Numbered from the stretch's first letter, positions 50,315-60,632 are shown. The stretch: 64,000 nucleotides of DNA from Sitta carolinensis (GCA_032173965.1 CM063298.1:9795501-9859500), one strand, 5' to 3'. A program made the numbers and translations. Notes: generated by a model from the sequence alone, not told the origin.

Positions 50315-53300
50315 ATGGAGGAGACGTGAGTGCCCCGGGATCCCCGGGGGTCCCCCCGCCGCTGTCCCCCCTCCCTGAGCCCCCCGTTCCCGCAGGGTGC
50401 CCTCGGTGGAGTCCTACGAGGCGGCCATGGTGCTGAGCGGCGTGGGGGACGCGCTGGGCTACCGGGCGGGCCGCTGGGAATACTGCACCTCGGGCCCCCA
50501 GATCCACGACGAGCTGGCCCAGCTGGGTGGGCTGGCAGCCATCAGCCTGGAGCCCCCCGAATGGCCCGTCAGCGATGACACCGTCCTGCACCTGGCCACG
50601 GCCGAGGGGCTGGCCACAGGTGCGCGGGGTCTGTGACACCCCACCGGCTCAAGGGAGGGGTGCCCGGGGTTGGGCAGGGTCCCCGTTGTCCCCCGGGATG
50701 GTGATGGACGGGGGGGATGTCCCCTCGGTACGGGGTGGGGGTCCCTGCTCTGTGCCTTGGCTGCGAGGTTGGTGCTGGGGGTTCCTTCCCAGCCTGGGAT
50801 GTGTCGGGGAGGTCCCCATTGCATCCCTGATTCAAACTGGGGGGTTGCTGGGGGGAGTTTTGGGGGGTCTTGTGTAACCCTGGAGGGGGCTTTGGGGCAT
50901 CTGCATTCCACTTCTTCCCCCCACCTTTTAGGGGTTTCCAGGGAGGCGTGGGGGGATGTGTACCCTCCTTTCCTCTGGGTGAGGGTGGCGTGGGGACTCT
51001 GAGTCTGTCTGCGTGTTTTTCTCATTTGTGCTCCCTTTCCTCCCATACTGGCTGCTGGAGACGGGGACATTTCCCCCTACCACTTTGGGAGCCTGGCAGG
51101 GCCCCCCTTTCTCACTCAGTTTGGAGCGCTCAGGAGGATTCCCCATTTCTCCACCAAACTTGTCCTGCTTCCCCTCAAGTTTGGGGGCGGTTTGTGGCGC
51201 AGCATTCCCTTTCCCCACATTTTCTGGGGGTGGTGCAATGGGGGTCTTCTTCTCCCCTGTCAGTTTTGGGGCGTGCACGGGGCCTCTCATGTTACTGTGA
51301 TGCAGATAGAAACACACAGCAACACACATAACAGGTGTTTAGGTAGAGAAGAAGAAAGGAAATCTCTGTTTATTGTTGACCTTGTATCTATAAGTTTCTG
51401 GACAGTGATCAGAGATTGGACAGAGAAGTTCCCACCTCTCCATCTTCACTGGTCACTTGAGAAGTCCATCAGGTGATACCTTTTACAAAGGAATGTAAAC
51501 ATGCTTCTTGTTTATCTTACAATTCATGAGAACTGACTCTACTATAGTAAAACAAATCAGAAGGCTGATTTTCAGGGACAACACTCCCTGCCAGCCTGGC
51601 TCACCTGGCTGGGTGCTCGCCCCCCAGGCCTGGAGGGGGAAGCTCTCCTGCAGGAGCTGGCTCGCCGCTACGTGGCTGCCATGGGGGACATGGAGGGACG
51701 CAAGCCCGGACCCAGCAGCCTGCTAGGTGAGCAGGGCCCGAGGGTGTGGGCAGAGGCAGGGGGGCTCAGGGAGCCTCACGCCCCCCGTGTCCTCCCAGGC
51801 ACCTCCCAGCTGCGGCCAGGGGAGCCCGAGGGTTATCGCATCCCCTTCAACCCCCGCGGCACCGGCTGCGGCGCCGCCATGCGCAGCCTGGCCATCGGCC
51901 TCAGGTGGGCACGGGGACACTGCGGGGCACCTGGGGGCACCCGGGGACACCTGGGGACAGGGATGTAGGTATCAGAGCTGGGGGCGTGGGGACAGGGGTG
52001 TGGGGGTGTTAGAATGTGGGGGTGTTACTGTGACACAGAGAGGAAGCACACAGCAATACACACAGCAGATGTTCAGGCAGCGAAGAAGGAAAGAACTCTC
52101 CAGTTTATTGTTGACCTCATATATATAAGTTTCTGGACAGTGAGCAGAGATTGGATTCCCACCTCTCCATCTCCACTGGTCACTCGAGAAGTCCATCAGG
52201 TGATATCTTTTCACAAAGGAATGTAAACATGATTGTTGTTTATCTTACAGTTCATGAGAACTGACTCCATTCTACTACAACAAATCAGAAGGCTGATTTT
52301 CAGGGACAACAGGGCTGGAACAGGGGAGACAGGGATGGGATAAAGGGGTGTTGGAGCTGGGGGAGTGGGACATGAGGATGTTTGGGCTGTGGTGCCAGAG
52401 CTGGCGGGAAGGGGACATGAAGAGATGGGGGTAGGGGAAGAGGGACATGAGGATGTCAGAGGGAGAGGAGTGGGGACACAGAGTGGGGTGGGGACAAGGG
52501 GTTGGTGGAGCTGGAGAGGACAAGGTTCAGGGCTTGGGGACATGTGGTGCTGGAGCTGACAGGTTGGTGACAGAGACCATGGGGACGGCAACAGGGAAGA
52601 GGGACACAGGTCACAGAGCAGCTGAGAGTGAGACGTGGAAGTGATAGGCTAGGAGCATGGGCACAGCAGGGACAAGGACAGCAGGGACTAGGGTGGTGGT
52701 ATGCAATGGGGACGAGGCTGGAAACACCGGAGCAGGGGCGTGGGGACTGCTCTGCTGCCAGCGCAGGTACCCACACCCCTGCGAGCTGCCGACCCTGATC
52801 CGGGTGAGCATCGAGAGCGGGCGCATGACCCACCACCACCCCACTGGTGAGTGCCAGGCTGGCAGGGGAGGGCAGGGGGGGACAGCAGAGCCCCCCTGAA
52901 GCCCCTGTCCCCACAGGGTACCTCGGAGCACTGGCGGTGGCCCTCTTTGGGGCACTGGGGGCTCGGGGTGAACCCCCAGAGCGCTGGGGGGCCGAGCTGC
53001 TGCGGGTCCTGCCCCTGGCGTGGGACTACGTGGAGGGCACCGGGCTGGCCGTGGAGGACAACGCTGCTGCCTGGCCGTTCTTTGGGGAGGCGTGGCACCG
53101 GTGAGGGGGCACTGTGAGGGTTCTGGGGGACGCTGGGAGCACAAGGCTGGGCTGGAAGGATACTGAGAAGGGCTCAGGGGGCCATTAGTGCCACTGGTGC
53201 CAGACAGGCTCTCTGACAGTCCTGGCAGCGCATCGCAGCGGTGTCACTGGTGCCACTGCTGACCCTGATGCCCACAGGGCTGGCGGTGCCCATCCCCTTG

Positions 53301-53951
53301 CTGGTGCACCCAGTGTCTCTCGTGTCCCTGTCAGAGGTGCCATGCTCAGGGACAGTGACCTCTGTGTCCCTGGGGCACTGAGTTTTCTTGGTGTCCCCAT
53401 TGCATCCAGCACCTTGCTGCGCCCCAGGTTTCCTGACTGTCCCCAGTGTCCCCACAGCTATCTGGGGGTCGCAGGGGCTGCTGAAGAGCCACACCAATGA
53501 CCCCCAGTGCCACCAGTCACCCCATCGTCTGGTGACACCAATGTCCCCAGCGACCTCAACACCCCCATGTCTCCGCAGGTACCTGGACTCCCGCGGGCTC
53601 CTGGAAGGCCGTGGCCCGCCGCGGGTGCCCTCCCTCCCCTCCCCAGCTGAGCGGGACGCGGAGTACCTGGGCTGGGCACTGGAGGGCTGGCCGGGCCGCA
53701 GCGGCCACGACGCGCCCATGGTGGCTTTGGAGGCGCTGCTGGCAGCCGGCGGGAGCTGGGAGGAGCTGTGTGCCAGGGCGGTGCTGCACGGCGGGGACAG
53801 CGACTCGACGGGCACCATCGCGGCCGGCTGCTGGGGGCTGCGGTGCGGGCTGGCGGCCGTGCCCGCGGGGCTGCACCGCCGCCTGGAGCACCGCGGGCGG
53901 CTGCGCCTCGCCGCCCGCCGCCTGCATGCGCTGGCGTGGGGCGCGCAGTGA
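50315..53951 (+). CDS. ADPRH: ADP-ribosylarginine hydrolase (ADPRH/ARH1 type), complete
   Basis: Coding exons 50315-50325, 50396-50619, 51628-51726, 51799-51904, 52767-52846, 52917-53100 and 53579-53951 join in phase to 1077 nt, 358 aa plus stop, close to the 357 aa of human ADPRH. The enzyme releases ADP-ribose from modified arginine in proteins, reversing arginine mono-ADP-ribosylation, and uses two magnesium ions. Metal and catalytic residues are visible: Asp22 in VGDALGY, Asp64-Asp65 in [14 protein letters not shown], the [17 protein letters not shown] block, GRSGHDAPM, and Asp308/Asp310 in [13 protein letters not shown]. The paired aspartates argue for an active ARH1-type enzyme. The relative ADPRHL1 lacks them (DN instead of DD; GESAAT). 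The protein is unusually Ala/Arg/Leu-rich at its C terminus, following local GC. Introns 2 and 4 carry ERVK LTRs in antisense. A paralogue of ADPRH rather than its orthologue is possible. Confidence 0.9.
51290..51583 (-). mobile_element. ERVK-type solo LTR (family A), copy 5, in ADPRH intron 2
   Basis: 294 bp with TGTTACTGTGATGCAGATAG...CAGGGACAACA on plus, so it is antisense to the gene. Flanks CTCTCA and CTCCCT are a poor match, so the duplication is decayed or altered. It ends 44 bp before exon 3. Confidence 0.85.
52023..52311 (-). mobile_element. ERVK-type solo LTR (family A), copy 6, in ADPRH intron 4
   Basis: 289 bp, TGTTACTGTGACACAGAGAG...CAGGGACAACA on plus, antisense to the gene. 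It has a short deletion relative to the other copies near 52150. Flanks are G-rich and no clear duplication is seen. Confidence 0.83.
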
Positions 53952-54420
53952 GCCTGCCGGCCCTCTCGCTGGCAATTACCGCAGCCGGCCACACAAGGCG
54001 GTTTGTTAATTTGGTGAGGAGGAACGAGCCCGCAGCGCTGGGGAGGCGGGGGAGTCTCCGCTCCACCGCGTTCGCTCAGCCTTTGGTCGCTGCCCCTTCT
54101 ATAGGCAGTTTCTGGGCTGTGTCGTGCTTCCTGTGCTGGATACAAGTCGGAACAAGCCCAGACATATTAGTTAGCTCACAGTCTTGTAAACAGTATCAGG
54201 AGTCACAAGCCCCCACCAGGTTTAAAGAAGATTCAGCCATGTCGCCAGGTTAAACCCTTAGCAAGCAGGCAACAGCCTTTACACGTTCGTACAAGCCCGC
54301 AGTTTTCCTTATTCATGAGAAGTGGGTACAACTCGTAATAGCAAAGCTAGTAACTCCCGCAGTGTCTCACTGGTTAATAAAAACAGGTTCGAGGTTCAGT
54401 TGTTCCGCAACTTGTCGGTG
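53952..54420. other. ADPRH 3' flank
   Basis: An AATAAA at 54376-54381 is the first good poly(A) signal after the ADPRH stop, about 430 bp downstream. The intervening sequence is non-coding and of LTR-like texture between about 54100 and 54380, but no family could be assigned. Confidence 0.4.
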
Positions 54421-54424
54421 CTCT

Positions 54425-54590
54425 CCGCCACTGCCTCGGGGTCTGTCCTGCCCCAGTCCAGCCCGGACCCTCTGCCCCAGCATCCCGCCCCGCTCCGTGT
54501 CCGCCACTGCCTCGGGGTCTGTCCTGCCCCAATCCAGCGCGGACCCTCTCCCCCAGCCCCAGTATCCCGCCCCGCTCCGTGTCCCCATCG
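54425..54590. repeat. 76-bp tandem duplication
   Basis: CCGCCACTGCCTCGGGGTCT starts at about 54425 and again at 54501, each followed by GTCCTGCCCCA, CCAGC-CGGACCCTCT and CATCCCGCCCCGCTCCGTGT-like sequence. It lies at the upstream edge of the CCDC61 promoter island. Confidence 0.85.
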
Positions 54591-54699
54591 TTACGGGACG
54601 CGGCCATGCGTGGCTGGGGGACCCCCAGGCAGCAAGAGAAGGGGCGGGGCCAGCCGCAGGAAGGCGTGGCTCCACCGCTGCCCCAAAATGAGTGGCAGC

Positions 54700-54941
54700 T
54701 GCAGCAACCAATAGCGCCGTGGGAACGGGAGGCGGGCTTCGCCTGACAACCAATGGCAGCGGGATGCTGGCGGGCGGCGCAGAGCGGCTAACGGCATCGC
54801 GATGACGTGTGAGGCCGGCAGCCAATGAGCGGCGGCGAGCTGTGAGGCCAGCCAATGAGCGGCGGCGGGCGGTGCGGCCAGCCAATGAGGCGCGGCGGGC
54901 AGCGGCGGGGCGGGCCGAGGCGCGGCGGATGGCGGCGGGCG
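54700..54941 (+). promoter_or_regulatory. CCDC61 promoter with five CCAAT boxes and a non-coding exon 1
   Basis: CCAAT pentamers, all in the same orientation, at 54708, 54750, 54822, 54852 and 54882. The last three lie in 30-bp repeats containing AGCCAATGAGCGGCGG. A TGACGTG (CRE/ATF-like) is at 54803. GC-rich, CpG-rich, TATA-less sequence continues to GGATGGCGGCGGGCG followed by the donor GTGAGC at 54942, a likely 5' UTR exon. Multiple CCAAT boxes point to NF-Y. The ATG at 54929 does not join in frame to the ATG at 56092. Confidence 0.65.
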
Positions 54942-55329
54942 GTGAGCCTCCCCCGGCGCGGCGCGGCTGCTCCCGGTATCTGCCCGAGCGCGACCGCGGG
55001 CCGCGGCCACCCGCGGGTCCCTCCCCTCGGTACCCCCGGAATGGGCCCCCGAGGTCCCTGCTGCTCCCCCGGCAGCAGGCCCACCCGGGGTTTCTCCCTT
55101 GTTCCTCTGTGTTCTCTCCACCCCTTCACCCTGCGCCCGCCCCCAGCAGAGCCCGAGTCAACAAAAGCTCTGAGGGGCTCTCCGCTCGCCCCTTGTGGTG
55201 CTGTGGGCTCCCTTCTTACCCCGTCAGTGCGCGCCCGTCAGTTCTGCTCCCGCTCTGCACTCACCAGCCCGGAATCACCCCCAGCTCACCCGGCCCGAGC
55301 CCTCCAGCTGGGCTCCTCTTCCCCTGGGA

Positions 55330-55935
55330 TACGCTCTGTGCTCCTGGGATGAGCTCTGTGTCCCGGATGATTCTGCCCCTGGGGATGCTTTCTGTGCCCC
55401 TGGGGATGCGCTCTGTGCCCCGGGGATGCGCTCTGTGCCCCTGGGGATGCTTTCTGCGCCCCGGGGAGCTTTCTGTGCCCCTGGGGATGATTCTGTGCCC
55501 CTGGGGATGCGCTCTGTGCCCCTGGGGATGCGCTCTGTGCTCCCGGGGATGAGCTCTGTGCTCCCGGGGATGAGCTCTGTGCTCCCGGGGATGAGCTCTG
55601 TGCTCCCGGGGATGAGCTCTGTGCCCCGGGGATGAGCTCTGTGCTCCCGGGGATGAGCTCTGTGCTCCCGGGGATGAGCTCTGTGCTCCCGGGATGAGCT
55701 CTGTGCCAAGCCTCCCGGGGATGAGCTCTGTGCTCCCGGGGATGAGCTCTGTGCCCGGGATGAGCTCTGTGCTCCCGGGGATGGGGCTCTGTGTCCCGGG
55801 GATGAGCTCTGTGCTCCCGGGGATGAGCTCTGTGCTCCCGGGGATGAGCTCTGTGCTCCCGGGGATGAGCTCTGTGCTCCCGGGATGAGCTCTGTGCTCC
55901 CGGATGAGCTCTGCGCTCCGGGATGAGCTCTTTGC
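55330..55935. repeat. 21-bp minisatellite in CCDC61 intron 1 (about 28 copies)
   Basis: The unit is close to GGGATGAGCTCTGTGCTCCC plus one base, with GATGCGCTCTGTGCCCCTGG variants at the left end. At 21 bp (seven codons) every frame keeps its phase, so uninterrupted translations appear in three minus-strand frames and in plus-strand frames. Each unit contains the SacI-like palindrome GAGCTC and can pair with its neighbours. Confidence 0.94.
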
Positions 55936-56091
55936 TCTCTGTGCTCCTGGGGTGCCCCGGCCTGCCCATAGACCCCACCCTGTGCCCACAGCCTCCTCTG
56001 CACATAGATCCCCCCTGTGCCCGCAGCCCCCTCTGCCCATAAACCCCCCTGTGCCCACAGCCCCCCCTGTGCCCACAGCCCCCCCGGCGCC

Positions 56092-58418
56092 ATGGGGCAG
56101 CCGCGGTACCTGCAGGCCGAGTGTGCCTTCCGGCCCGGGGCGCACACGGTGCGGGTGGCGCTGAGCCGCAGCACGCTGCGGGTGGAGGTGGAGGCTCACG
56201 GCACCGCCGACCTGTGGAGGGCCGAGTTCGATGCCGCCTGTGAGTGCCGGAGGGAGCCTGGGGGGGGAGGTTAAGGGATCCCCCACGACTGCCACTGACC
56301 GAAATACCCCCTTCCTCTCCTGGCAGTCATCGAGGACCTGACGCGCAAAACGGGGAATTTCAAGCAGTTTGGCATTTTCTGCAGCATGCTGGAGTCGGCA
56401 CTGACACAGGTGTGGCCGTGCTGCTTCCCCACATGGCGTTTGGGGGGTAACTGGGGTGGGGTGTGTGTTCCACCGAGCCCTCCTGCTTTTCAAACTTCGT
56501 GCAGAGTAGCGACTCGGTCAGCCTGGAGCTCCTCACCTACACCGACCTGGAGACCCTGCACAGCCGCAAAGTGGGGGCAGCGACCCGGCCTCCCCCTTCC
56601 ACCTCTTCTCCCCTCAACACCAAGCGCTACCTCATCCTCATCTACTCTGTGGAGTTCGATAGGTGACAGGGGACAGCAGGCAGGGGTCACAGGGGCGTGA
56701 CTCCAGCCTCACCTCCTCCACGTGCTCTCCCCAGGATCCATTACCCACTGCCCCTGCCCTACGCAGGGCGGCCGGACCTCGTGGCGCTGGTGCGGGAGCT
56801 GCAGGAGCAGCTGGCGCAGCTCCGGGCGCAGCGCCAGGAGGAGACTCAGCGCTTGCGGGACGCGTGAGTGGCGCCAGTGACATCCGGAAGGGGTGGGGGG
56901 TTCCTGTCTCACCGGGTGAGGAAGGAACCCCCAGAGCAGCCCCTGCCATCCCCCCCCCAGGCTGTGGCAGGCCCTGGAGAAGAAGCGCGCAGCAGAGACC
57001 CGGCACCAGCGCGAGTACCGGCAGCTGGCTGCAGAGGTGGGCTGGGAGGGCTAGGAGCTGCTCTTGGTGGGGACAGCGGCTGCCAGATTCACAGTGAAGC
57101 TTTTCTGTCCCCTCGCAGCTGGCCCAGGCAAAGGCGTCGGAGCAGAAGCTGCAGCTGCGGGTGAAGAACCTGACAGCTGAACTGGCCTCCTGCAGGAGGG
57201 GGTGAGGCCGGGGTGAACCCCGCAGGAGGACCCTCCTGACCTTGGGGGGTCCCCTTGTCTCCCCCTGATGGTACTGGTCCTCTTGGCAGCCGCCAGAAAT
57301 CTGCCAGCCCGGCCCCACGCCCCCAGCAGCAACGCTCAGCATCCCTGGAGAGCCACAGGAGCAGCCGGGGCCGCCCCTCGCCGCAGTCCCTGTCACCTGC
57401 AGGTGTGAAACACTTGGGACACACACGCAGCAGCAGAGACAGGACACAGCTCACCCCCTCCTCACCCTGACCCCTCCTCTGCCTCCCCCTGCCAGGCTCC
57501 CGCCCACCACGCTTCGACCCCACTGCCTTTGTCCAGGCCCGTCAGCGCCGGCAGAAGGAGGCTGAGCTCAGAAGGTAAATGGTGATGACTGAGCTTTCAC
57601 CATCCCTCCCTGGTACTTGGGGGGTCTCCTCCTCCTTCAGCCCCATGTTCTCCCTTACCACCATCTCCCTTGGGTGCAGGCAGTGCCGTGGAGCGGCTTC
57701 TGGCAGCACCAGCCCAGCAAGGAGCCACAGGCGCAGCTCGTCTGGTGAGTGGGGGACATGAAGAGGGCTGGGGGTGAACCCCTGCATGCTGGGGCTTTGA
57801 GGACTTGAGGTTTCCACCCTTCCTTCCTTAACTTCCCCCCCTCCCCATTTCTCCCTGCAGCTGAAAGCTCCCGGAGCTGGCGCCTGGGAGGGAGCCCTGG
57901 CAGCAGAGCCAGTGAGCGCCCCGAGCCCACGCCCTGCAGGTAATGCTGGGGTTGGGCAGGATGCTTGGGCACCCCTTTAGCCCCCTTTAACCCCCCCACC
58001 TTGGGCAGGGACAGGAGAGTGCCCCGTACACGGAGACCCCTGAGCACCTCGTCCTGCAATAGCCCCTCTGTGGTGAGTGGCTGCCCCTTTGGGGTTCCCC
58101 CAGCCCTCCTCATCCCAAAGCAGGGTGACCAGGAGGTCACTGGTGACCCCCAACCTCCCCCCCAGGTGTCTCGCCCAGCTGCCAGCCACAGGCTGCCAGT
58201 GTGCAGGACTGGGGGCAAGCGCCCTGGTAAAGGTGAGGCCCCATCTGAGCCCCTAGATATTTGAGGGGTACCCCAATGCAGGCCTTTGTTAACCCTTTTG
58301 TCCTGCACTGGCCTCCCCAGAGAACCACTCCAAGGAGTCCTCGGCTGAACTGGCTGAGATCGATGCCCGGCTGCAGGCTCTGCAGGAGTACATGAACAGC
58401 CTCAACACCTGCATGTGA
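56092..58418 (+). CDS. CCDC61: CCDC61, centriole/basal-body coiled-coil protein
   Basis: Thirteen coding exons join in phase to 1242 nt (413 aa): 56092-56239, 56327-56409, 56505-56662, 56735-56863, 56961-57036, 57119-57201, 57290-57402, 57496-57574, 57680-57744, 57861-57939, 58009-58072, 58166-58232, 58321-58418. CCDC61 is the vertebrate VFL3 homologue, a paralogue of SAS-6 in the XRCC4 superfamily, acting in centriole/basal-body and spindle organisation. The head domain (about residues 1-150) carries FIEDLTRKTGNFKQF, ESALTQSSDSVSLELLTYTD and RYLILIYSVEFDRIHYPLPL. A coiled coil follows (about 145-225), then a Ser/Arg/Pro-rich linker and a short C-terminal helix (AELAEIDARLQALQEYM). It is about 100 residues shorter than the human protein, mostly in the linker. 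ATG 56092 is in a good GCGCCATGG context and matches the family's N terminus. Poly(A) signal AATAAA at 58495-58500. Confidence 0.94.
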
Positions 58419-58494
58419 CCCTCTCCAGGGACACACAGCCTCTCCCTGGGACCTCAAGGGGTGACAGTGGTGGTGTGGTACAAGTGTCCCTCCA

Positions 58495-58500
58495 AATAAA
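58495..58500 (+). terminator. CCDC61 poly(A) signal
   Basis: AATAAA 77 bp after the CCDC61 stop codon, followed by a TG-rich stretch (GTGTCCTTCTTGG). It is the nearest canonical signal. Confidence 0.75.
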
Positions 58501-58786
58501 CCCTCGTTTGGCCCCAGAATGTGTCCTTCTTGGGGCTGGGGGCACCAGGGACATCACAAGAAGGTGACAGTACCAGTGCTTGGGGACATGTGGGATACAG
58601 CCCAGGCCACCAAACTTGTCCTCTGGGCTACCAAGTGAACTCAAAGGCCACTGCAATGTGACACCAGCACCCATGTCACCCTACTCTGTCCCTGCACCCT
58701 AGGGTGTCCCTGTCCACCCACCTGCAACACTACTGCCCTCACACTGCTGGCCAAGCTCCCCACTATGGCTCTGACACCACCACTGT

Positions 58787-58792
58787 TTTATT
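58787..58792 (-). terminator. Candidate BLOC1S3 poly(A) signal
   Basis: TTTATT on plus (AATAAA on minus), about 400 bp after the BLOC1S3 stop and about 290 bp from the CCDC61 signal. The two genes are tightly convergent without overlap if these signals are used. Confidence 0.55.
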
Positions 58793-59191
58793 CAGTTCCA
58801 CGTCACATAAAACAGTGGCATTTGGGGACAACGCTGACAAGCCAGCAGGGGCTGCAGTTCAGAGATGCTGGCAGCTGGCCAGGGGACCAGCAGCAGTGAT
58901 GTCACCCGAGCATGCAGGTCCTGGGGCACCAGGCTGGCAGTGTCTGTGCCAAAACCACTGTTCATTGTCACTGTGGCACCCTGGTGATGATGCCACCGTG
59001 GTGAGGAGGTCTTCAGGGTCAGCGTGGGGTGCAGCAAACATGACTCGACACCACCACCGCTCCACCCTGGGCGGAACGCTGCACCGAGGATCCCGCCGGT
59101 GCTGACCCTGCCATGGCAGGTGCCGAGGGCACCGCGGCGCTGCCCGCAGCCGTGCGCCAGTTGCCGGTGCCAGCCGGGGAACGCGGGCCGC

Positions 59192-59668
59192 TCAGAGCTG
59201 CCCGCGGATGTCGGGCAGCAGGTGGCAGGCGGTGACGATGTCGATGGTGTCGGCCACGGCGCGCAGGTCGCGGCGGGCCAGGCGCAGGCAGTGCGCGGCG
59301 GCGGCGGCGCTGACCTGCGCCCGGCCCAGGGCGCCGCCGAGCCCGCCCAGGCTGCGGGCCGCGCTGCCGTAGCTGTGCCGCAGGGCGCTGCCCACGGCGC
59401 CCCGCAGCCGGCCCGTGCCCTCCCGCAGCCGCTGCTGCAGCAGCGAGGGGCCGCCGCCCCACACGGCCGCCGGCTCCTCCGCCGGCACCGGCGGCGTCTT
59501 CGGCCTCTGCTGCTCCTCCTCCTCCTCCTCCTCGGTCTCCGAGGCTTCGCCCGGCACTTTCAGCCCGGCTCCGGGCGCCTCCCCGGCCGTCTCCACCAGC
59601 AGCTCCGGCTCCGAGTCGCTCTCCGAGGCCTCGCCCGGCACCACGCGGGGCGGGCGGGGGGCGGCCAT
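59192..59668 (-). CDS. BLOC1S3: BLOC-1 complex subunit 3
   Basis: One coding exon of 158 codons. ATG at 59668-59666 in context GCCATGG; stop at 59194-59192. The protein is a subunit of BLOC-1, the complex that sorts cargo from endosomes to lysosome-related organelles such as melanosomes and platelet dense granules. Diagnostic features are VVPGEASESDSEPE near the N terminus, the second VPGEASETEEEEEEE acidic repeat, SLLQQRLREG, and the conserved C-terminal block AAAAHCLRLARRDLRAVADT followed by IDIVTACHLLPDIRG. Human BLOC1S3 is about 200 aa, so this copy is shorter in the middle and the tail. A good 3' splice site (CCCGTGCCCCGCAG) ends 3 nt before the ATG, so exon 2 carries the whole coding region, as in mammals. 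The open frame continuing upstream to 59818 is intron. Confidence 0.93.
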   Translation of the reverse strand: MAAPRPPRVVPGEASESDSEPELLVETAGEAPGAGLKVPGEASETEEEEEEEQQRPKTPPVPAEEPAAVWGGGPSLLQQRLREGTGRLRGAVGSALRHSYGSAARSLGGLGGALGRAQVSAAAAAHCLRLARRDLRAVADTIDIVTACHLLPDIRGQL

Positions 59669-59671
59669 GGC

Positions 59672-60632
59672 CTGCGGGGCACGGGCTGTGTCAGAGGGCA
59701 GCGCCCGGCGCTCATCCCCGCAGAATGGCCCCCGGCCGCTGCGACAGACCCCGCTAACCGCGGGGACCCCAGGGGCACCCACGGGGACGCCAAATCCCCA
59801 CACCGGGGTCCCCCCCATCCCAGGGTGACCCTAGATCCCCACACCGGGTCCTCCCGACCCCGGGATTCCCCCAGCCCCACGGTGACCCCGGGTCCCCCCG
59901 GTCCCAAGGGTGACCCCAGGTCCCCGCACCGGGGTCCCCCCCCAGTTCCCCCGATCCCGGGGGTCCTCCCGATCCTGGGTCCCCCCAGCCCCTCAGTGAC
60001 CCCGGGTCCCCGCACCGGGGTACCTTTCATCCCAGGGGTGATCCCAGGTCCCCATACCGGGTTCCCATCCCGGTTCCCCCCGATCCCGGGGTCCCCCCAG
60101 CCCCTCAGTGACCCGGGTCCCCCCCCGTTCCCCCCGATCCCGGGGTCCGCACACCGGGGTCCCCACCCCGGTTCCCCCCAGTCCCAGGGGCTCCCACAGT
60201 GACTCCGGTTCCCCCCCCCGGGTCCTCCCAGCCCCTCAGTGACCCCAGATCCCCATACCGGGTCCCCCCCACCGTTCCCCCGATCCCGGGGTCCCCATAC
60301 CGGGTCCCCGCCCCGGTTTCCCCTATTCCCAGGGGCTCCCCCATCCCCTCAGTGACCCCGGGTCCCCCCCCCGGGTCCCCCCACAGCCCCTCAGTGATCC
60401 GGGGTCCCCATACCGGGTCCCCACCCCGGTTCCCCCCAGTCCCAGGGGCTCCCCCATCCCCTCAGTGACCCCGGGTCCCCGATCCCGGGTCCCCCCAGCC
60501 CCTCAGTGACCCCGGGTCCCCGATCCCGGGGTCCCCCCAGCCCCTCAGTGACCCCGGGTCCCCCCCCCGGGTTCCCCCTCTTTGCCCCTTTCCCGGGGTC
60601 CCCCGGATCTCCCCCCTTCCCGCCGCGCCCAC
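59672..60632 (-). other. BLOC1S3 5' intron
   Basis: Bounded on the minus strand by the donor GGAG/GTGGGC at 60632-60631 and the acceptor GCAG at 59673-59672. Most of it is the GC minisatellite described separately. The assignment of exon 1 (about 60633-60690) rests on splice signals only. Confidence 0.6.
59820..60580. repeat. GC-rich about 41-bp minisatellite in the BLOC1S3 intron
   Basis: Repeats of CCCCTCAGTGACCCCGGGTC, CCCGATCCCGGGGTCCCCCC and AG with many length variants. The clearest 41-42-bp periodicity is at 60440-60560. On the BLOC1S3 sense strand it reads as runs of four or more G, so the pre-mRNA intron could form G-quadruplexes. Confidence 0.88.

Noticed and set aside
53174..54145. 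323-codon minus-strand open frame
   Set aside because: Antisense shadow of the last ADPRH exon and intron 6 in GC-rich sequence.
55261..56493. 410-codon open frame on minus, with two further long frames
   Set aside because: Made by the stop-free 21-bp repeat and by antisense reading of CCDC61 exons 1-3.
59024..60202. 392-codon plus-strand open frame
   Set aside because: Antisense to BLOC1S3 and then through its intronic GC repeat; Pro/Gly/Arg-rich low complexity with no splice or family support.
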